Positions 59,763 to 64,000 of a stretch of 64,000 nucleotides of DNA are shown piece by piece. The notes under the pieces are model-generated. The model was not told the DNA's origin, searched no databases, and was given only the letters and a program-made list of their open reading frames with translations. How positions within the stretch are numbered: position 1 is the stretch's first letter; every line of letters begins with the position of its first letter. The stretch is taken from contig JAPDFW010000126.1 of assembly GCA_028826165.1 (NCBI GenBank), forward strand, positions 1 through 64,000, in the 5' to 3' direction. A program made the position numbers and the translations under genes. Source of the stretch: Anaeramoeba ignava (lineage: Eukaryota > Metamonada > Anaeramoebidae).

Positions 59763-60410
59763 AATTTCAAATTTAAAAAGATTTGTGTTCTTTGTTTCAA
59801 AAAGTGGATTTTAATTTTGATTTTTTTTTTTTTAACAAATTTTTTTTTGTTGATAAAATGTTTTCTTTTAAATTTTTTATTTTAATTTTTTATCCGATTT
59901 TAAATTTAATTTTAATTTTAATTTTAATTTTAATTTTATAAATGAATTTTAATTTTGATTTTCATTTTAATTTTCATTTTAATTTTAATTTTAATTTTAA
60001 TTTTAATTTTAATTTTAATTTTAATTATAATTTCGATTTTAATTTTAATTTTAATTTTAATTTTAATTTTAATATTAATTTTAATTTGAATTTTAATTTT
60101 GATTTTAATTTTAATTTTAATTTGAATTATAATTTTAATTTTGATTTTGATTTTAATTTTAATTTTAATTTTAATTTTGATTTTAATTTTAATTTTAATT
60201 TTAATTTTAATTTTAATTTTAATTTTAATTTTGATTTTAATATTAATTTTAATTTTGATTTTAATTTTAATTTTAATTTTAATTTTAATTTTAATTTTAA
60301 TTTTAATTTTAATTTTAATTTTAATTTTAATTTTAATTTTGATTTTAATTTTAATTTTAATTTTAATTTTAATTTTAATTTTAATTTTAAATTTGATTTA
60401 GATTTTAATT
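59763..60410. repeat. TTTTAA/TTTTGA hexamer array
   Basis: Convergent gap between the DENN gene and the N/Q gene. From about 59885 it is an AATTTT array with GATTTT variants that opens long false frames on the + strand. Confidence 0.85.
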
Positions 60411-62638
60411 TTAATTTTGATTTTGATTTTCATTTTCGTTTTCATTTTCATTTTCGTTTTCATTTTGAAATATTTTTGCGGAAATTCTGGGTTTAGGAAC
60501 TGGAATTGAATTTGGATCAAAAGATTTCCAATACTTATCATTGATATCATAAGGATTTTTAGGAACTTGTTTAGAATCAATATCTGAATCGATATATGGA
60601 TCATTTAAATTTTTATTTTTAGTTTGATTTTGATTTTGATTTTTAATTTGGATTTGATTTTGATTTTTAATTTGGATTTGGTTTTGATTTTTATTTTGAT
60701 TTTGATTTTGATATTGATTTTGATTTTGATTTTGGTTTTGATTTTTTTCGTTATTTTCCAAATCAAATTCCATATCATAAGCAAATTCTATCAGATCTTC
60801 TAAATCAATTTTGATATTTTTTGGATCAGAGAAATATAAATCCATTTTTGGATATTGAATTTTGATATCATTTGGATCTTTTCCTGTTTCAAGAAATTTT
60901 TGAAATTCATTTTGATTTTGATCTTGATTTTGATTTTGATTTTGATTTTGATTTTGATTTTCAATTTGATTTGAATTTTGAATTTGATTTTGAATTTGAT
61001 TTAGATTTTAGATTTAGATTTTGATTTTGATTTAGATTTTCATTTTGATTTTGATTTTGATTTTGATTTTGATTTTGATTTTGATTTTGATTTAGATTTT
61101 GATTTTGATTTTGATTTTGATTTTGATTTTGATTTTGATTTTGATTTTGATTTTGATTTTGATTTTTTTGATTTTGATTTTGATTTTCAATTTGATTTTG
61201 ATTTTGATTTTGATTTTGATTTTGATTTTGATTTTGATTTTGATTTTGATTTTGATTTTGATTTTGATTTTGATTTTGATTTTGATTTTGATTTTGATTT
61301 AGATTTTGATTTTGATTTTGAATTTGATTTTGATTTTGATTTTGATTTTGATTTTGATTTTGATTTTGATTTTGATTTTGATTTTGATTTTGATTTTGAT
61401 TTTGATTTTGATTTTGATTTTGATTTTGATTTTGATTTTGATTTTGATTTTGATTTTGATTTTCAATTTGATTTTGATTTTGATTTTGATTTTGATTTTG
61501 ATTTTGATTTTGATTTTGATTTTGATTTTGATTTTTGATTTGATTTTGATTTTGATTTTGATTTTGATTTTGATTTTGATCTTGATTTTGATTTTGATTT
61601 TGATTTTGATTTTGATTTTGATTTTGATTTTGATTTTGATTTTGATTTTGATTTTGATTTTGATTTTGATTTTGATTTTGATTTTGATTTTGATTTTGAT
61701 TTGATCTTTGATTTTGATTTTTGATTTTGATTTTGATTTTGAATTGATTTTGATTTTGATTTTGATTTTGATTTTGATTTTCAATTTGATTTTCATCTTG
61801 ATTTTGATTTTGATTTTGATTTTGATTTTGATTTTGATTTTGATTTTGATTTTGATTTTGATTTTGATTTTGATTTTGATTTTGATTTTGATTTTGATTT
61901 TGATTTTGATTTTGATTTTGATTTTGATTTTGATTTTGATTTTCATTATTTTGATCTTCAATTTGATTTTCATTATTTTGATTTTCATTCAAATTTTGAT
62001 TTTTAATTTGATTTTGATTTTGATTTTTGATTTTGATTTTGATTTTGATTTTGATTTTGATTTTGATTTTGATTTTGATTTTGATTTTGAATTTGATTTT
62101 GATTTTGATTTTGATTTTGATTTTGATTTTGATTTTGATTTTGATTTTGAATTTGATTTTCATCTTGATTTTGATTTTGATTTTGATTTTGATTTTGATT
62201 TTGATTTTGATTTTGATTTTGATTTTGATTTTGATTTTGATTTTGATTTTGATTTTGATTTTGATTTTCAATTTGATTTTGATCTTGATCTAGAATTTGA
62301 TTTTGTGTTTCTTTTGAATTTTCATTTGAATTTTCTTTTTCTTTTTGTATTGGATTTTGTGCTTCTGTTGTTTCTGTTTCTGTTTTTGTTTCATTTTGTG
62401 TTTCTTTTGAATTTTGATTTGAATTTTGATTTGAATTTTCTTTTTCTTTTTGTATTGGATTTTGTGTTTCTGTTGTTTCTGTTTCTTTTTCTGTTTCATT
62501 TTCATTTTGTGTTTTTGTTTCATTTTGTGCTTCTTTTTCATTTTGTGTTGAATTTTCTTTTTCATTTTGTGCTTTTGTTGGTTTTTCTTTTTCTTTTTCT
62601 GTTTCTGTTTCATTTTGTGCTTTTGTTGGTTTTTCCAT
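60411..62638 (-). CDS. Giant Asn/Gln-repeat protein with two apparent frame slips
   Basis: The ATG at 62638 opens a Thr/Glu/Lys/Gln-rich head (MEKPTKAQNETETEKEKEK) followed by several hundred NQ residues encoded by AATCAA hexamers. The NQ reading moves frame near 62020 (a run of five A instead of four) and again near 61008 (four A instead of three). Allowing one skipped A at each gives one protein of roughly 740 residues. The non-repetitive tail is KMDLYFSDPKNIKIDLEDLI, EFAYDMEFDLENNEK and PYDINDKYWKSFDPNSIPVP, ending in NENEN and a TAA at 60411. No family is recognised. The unique head and tail show it is a gene. The slips may be sequencing errors, real frameshifts or tolerated variants, since this repeat is open in all three frames. 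Confidence 0.55.
60900..62290. repeat. 1.4-kb coding AATCAA hexamer array
   Basis: On the + strand it reads TTTTGA repeats almost without break, with AATTTG, CATTTG and CTTGAT variants. It produces false Ile-Leu and Asp-Phe frames on the + strand and Ile-Lys frames on the - strand. Confidence 0.9.
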
Positions 62639-62810
62639 TTTAAAAAAAAAATGAAAAAAAAAATGAAAAAAAAAATTGTTTTTTTGAAAGAAAAAAAGAA
62701 ATTTGAATAAGCATTTATTTGAAGAAGCAAGAGCAAAATTTAAAAAGAAAAAGGAAATTAAAAAGAAAAATGGAAATTAATTAATTAATTAATTATCAAG
62801 TTGATTTGCT

Positions 62811-64000
62811 TCACCAATTAAAGAAATGTTGAATAAAGAATTGGTCTTCTTGGTTTTTAATCCATTCCAATAAATCTTCACATTTTTTTAATGTTTCAGA
62901 TTTACTTATTAATGGTGAGAAAACTGTATAAAGTTCATAATCAGGTTCAAGTCGGCCAAGAACTGTTTCTGAATCACTTACACTAAAATTTTGAAATCAA
63001 ATATTAAATTAAATATTAAATTAAATATTAAATATTAAATATTAAATTAAATATTATATTAAATTAAATATTAAATCAAATATTAAATATCAAATCAAAT
63101 ATTAAATCAAATATTAAATTAAATATTATATTAAATTAAATATTAAATCAAATATTAAATTAAATATTAAATATTAAATTAAATATTAAATCAAATATTA
63201 AATATTAAATCAAATATTAAATTAAATATTAAATATTAAATATCAAATATTAAATTAAATATTAAATATTAAATATTAAACATTTTCTAATTACCGGAAA
63301 TATGTTTTGTTTGTAATACTTGATTTAAAACTTGCTAATCGTGTTCTAACTACTTCATATAATCGAAATAATCTTTTACGTTCTTTTGGTATTGTATAAG
63401 GTGGACTTACTTTAGGACAAACAGTTTGATGTGTTAAATTAATTTTGTAAATAAAATGGAGTAATCCATCAATTTTAACATCACCTAATAAAAAGAGAAA
63501 TCAATAAACAAAGAATTGAATTTTGAATTTTGATTTGAATTTTGGATTGAATTTTGAATTTGAATTTTGAATTTGAATTTTGTAAATATACTCATTGTAA
63601 ATTTTTCTGATTCTTGAACTGCATTTCTAACTTCATCTAAAACTTTGTTTTCAGTTAATTGCTGAAAAAGAAGAAGAAATTAAAATTAAAATTAAAAATT
63701 ATAAATTAAAAATTAAAAATACTTTAACAATATTATCATTAAAATTAAATATTGAACAATTCAAAATAATATTTGCTCAAATAATAAATTAATATAAATA
63801 TTAAATATTAATATTAAATATAAATAAATATGAGCAAATTATTAATCGAATATCAAATATTAAAATTGGTTAAATCCAAATATTAAATCAAATATTAAAT
63901 ATTCAATTCAAATATTAAAATCAAATATTAAATTAAATATTAAATTAAATATTAATTTTAAAATTAAATTTTAATTTTAATTTTAAATTAAAATTTTAAT
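62811..64000 (-). CDS. MON1: MON1-like vacuolar/endosomal fusion factor, C-terminal exons (5' part beyond window)
   Basis: Exons in transcript order: 63775-63723 (less certain), 63661-63592, 63484-63295 and 62982-62811, ending in TGA; phases agree. MON1 with CCZ1 is the Rab7 exchange factor for late endosomes. The C-terminal family signature is clear: SDVKIDGLLHFIYKINL, PPYTIPKERKRLFRLYEVV, then LEPDYELYTVFSPLIS and LEWIKNQEDQFFI, matching the last longin-like region of MON1. About 125 residues are visible. Upstream bases 63776-64000 are AATATTAAAT intron repeat, so the rest of the gene lies beyond the window. Confidence 0.82.
62983..63294. repeat. AATATTAAATTA/AATATTAAATCA intron of MON1
   Basis: A 312-bp intron filled with 12-bp units and 6-bp slips, with a GTAATT donor and a TTTTAG acceptor on the reverse strand. 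Confidence 0.85.
63776..64000. repeat. AT-repeat intron at the window edge
   Basis: AATATTAAATCAAAT units and AATTTTAA words upstream of the first visible MON1 exon. No coding sequence is recognised. Confidence 0.6.

Noticed and set aside
60141-62643. Long + strand Ile-Leu, Asn-Phe and Asp-Phe frames
   Set aside because: Shadows of TTTTGA/TTTTAA arrays; the coding strand is the reverse, shown by unique head and tail sequence.
1-64000. Ciliate-type code with reassigned stops
   Set aside because: Conserved proteins end normally at TAA or TGA with no in-frame TAA/TAG/TGA inside exons once introns are removed.
1-64000. tRNA, rRNA, snRNA genes or transposons
   Set aside because: I saw no tRNA B-box-like GTTCGA word in a suitable fold, no rRNA-like G+C block, and no reverse transcriptase or transposase frame; short divergent RNAs could still be missed by eye.

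Overview
This window looks like nuclear DNA from a free-living protist with an extremely AT-rich genome. It uses the standard genetic code (TAA, TGA and TAG all act as stops) and GT-AG introns. Exons carry long Asn/Gln and Asn/Glu tracts built from AAT-CAA hexamers. Introns and intergenic DNA are filled with tandem AT repeats whose unit differs from intron to intron. The BTB/ankyrin proteins, N/Q-rich disorder and repeat-swollen introns remind me of Anaeramoeba-like or other amoeboid protists, but the lineage is an inference. No bacterial operon, CRISPR array, tRNA, rRNA or recognisable transposon was seen. Exon joins below were inferred by reading GT-AG boundaries and requiring frame continuity and family homology; every joined CDS that lies complete in the window is a multiple of three.

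Layout. 1-1580 (-): BTB/BACK protein, open at the window edge. 1664-4668 (+): a headless BTB copy followed by its full-length ankyrin-BTB relative, then a ~145-bp satellite. 5472-6772 (+): small UBA protein. 6889-10845 (+): USP-type deubiquitinase. 10960-14990: ~27-copy, ~152-bp satellite. 15191-16554 (+): LKB1/STK11-like kinase with a frame break in the catalytic domain. 16972-18423 (-): Asn-rich unknown protein. 18864-23669 (+): Qa-SNARE split by a 4-kb repeat intron. 23847-28292 (+): Ubl-LRR-(PH-like) protein. 28364-36439 (-): nine-exon kinase with six Kelch motifs, an EDR1/transglutaminase-like domain and a TKL kinase domain. 36675-37850 (+): Ubl plus DUF3626-like protein. 38945-40320 (+): RAD23. 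40449-42785 (-): tRNA-dihydrouridine synthase 3. 43015-46624 (+): DHHC palmitoyltransferase. 47015-49035 (+): BFR1-like coiled-coil protein. 49289-57665: a large inverted duplication carrying two divergent, nearly identical double-OsmC genes. 57741-59762 (+): DENN-domain protein. 60411-62638 (-): giant N/Q-repeat protein. 62811-64000 (-): 3' end of MON1.

Themes. Five genes are ubiquitin-linked (UBA protein, USP, Ubl-LRR, Ubl-DUF3626, RAD23). Several others serve membrane traffic (Qa-SNARE, DENN, MON1, DHHC, BFR1). These are scattered housekeeping genes on both strands rather than a co-transcribed system. The most distinctive features are the architecture of the Kelch-EDR1-TKL kinase, the introns consisting almost wholly of 6- or 11-12-bp repeats, the inverted OsmC duplication with a decayed third copy inside one intron, and frame breaks in the LKB1-like and N/Q genes that could be real or assembly errors.
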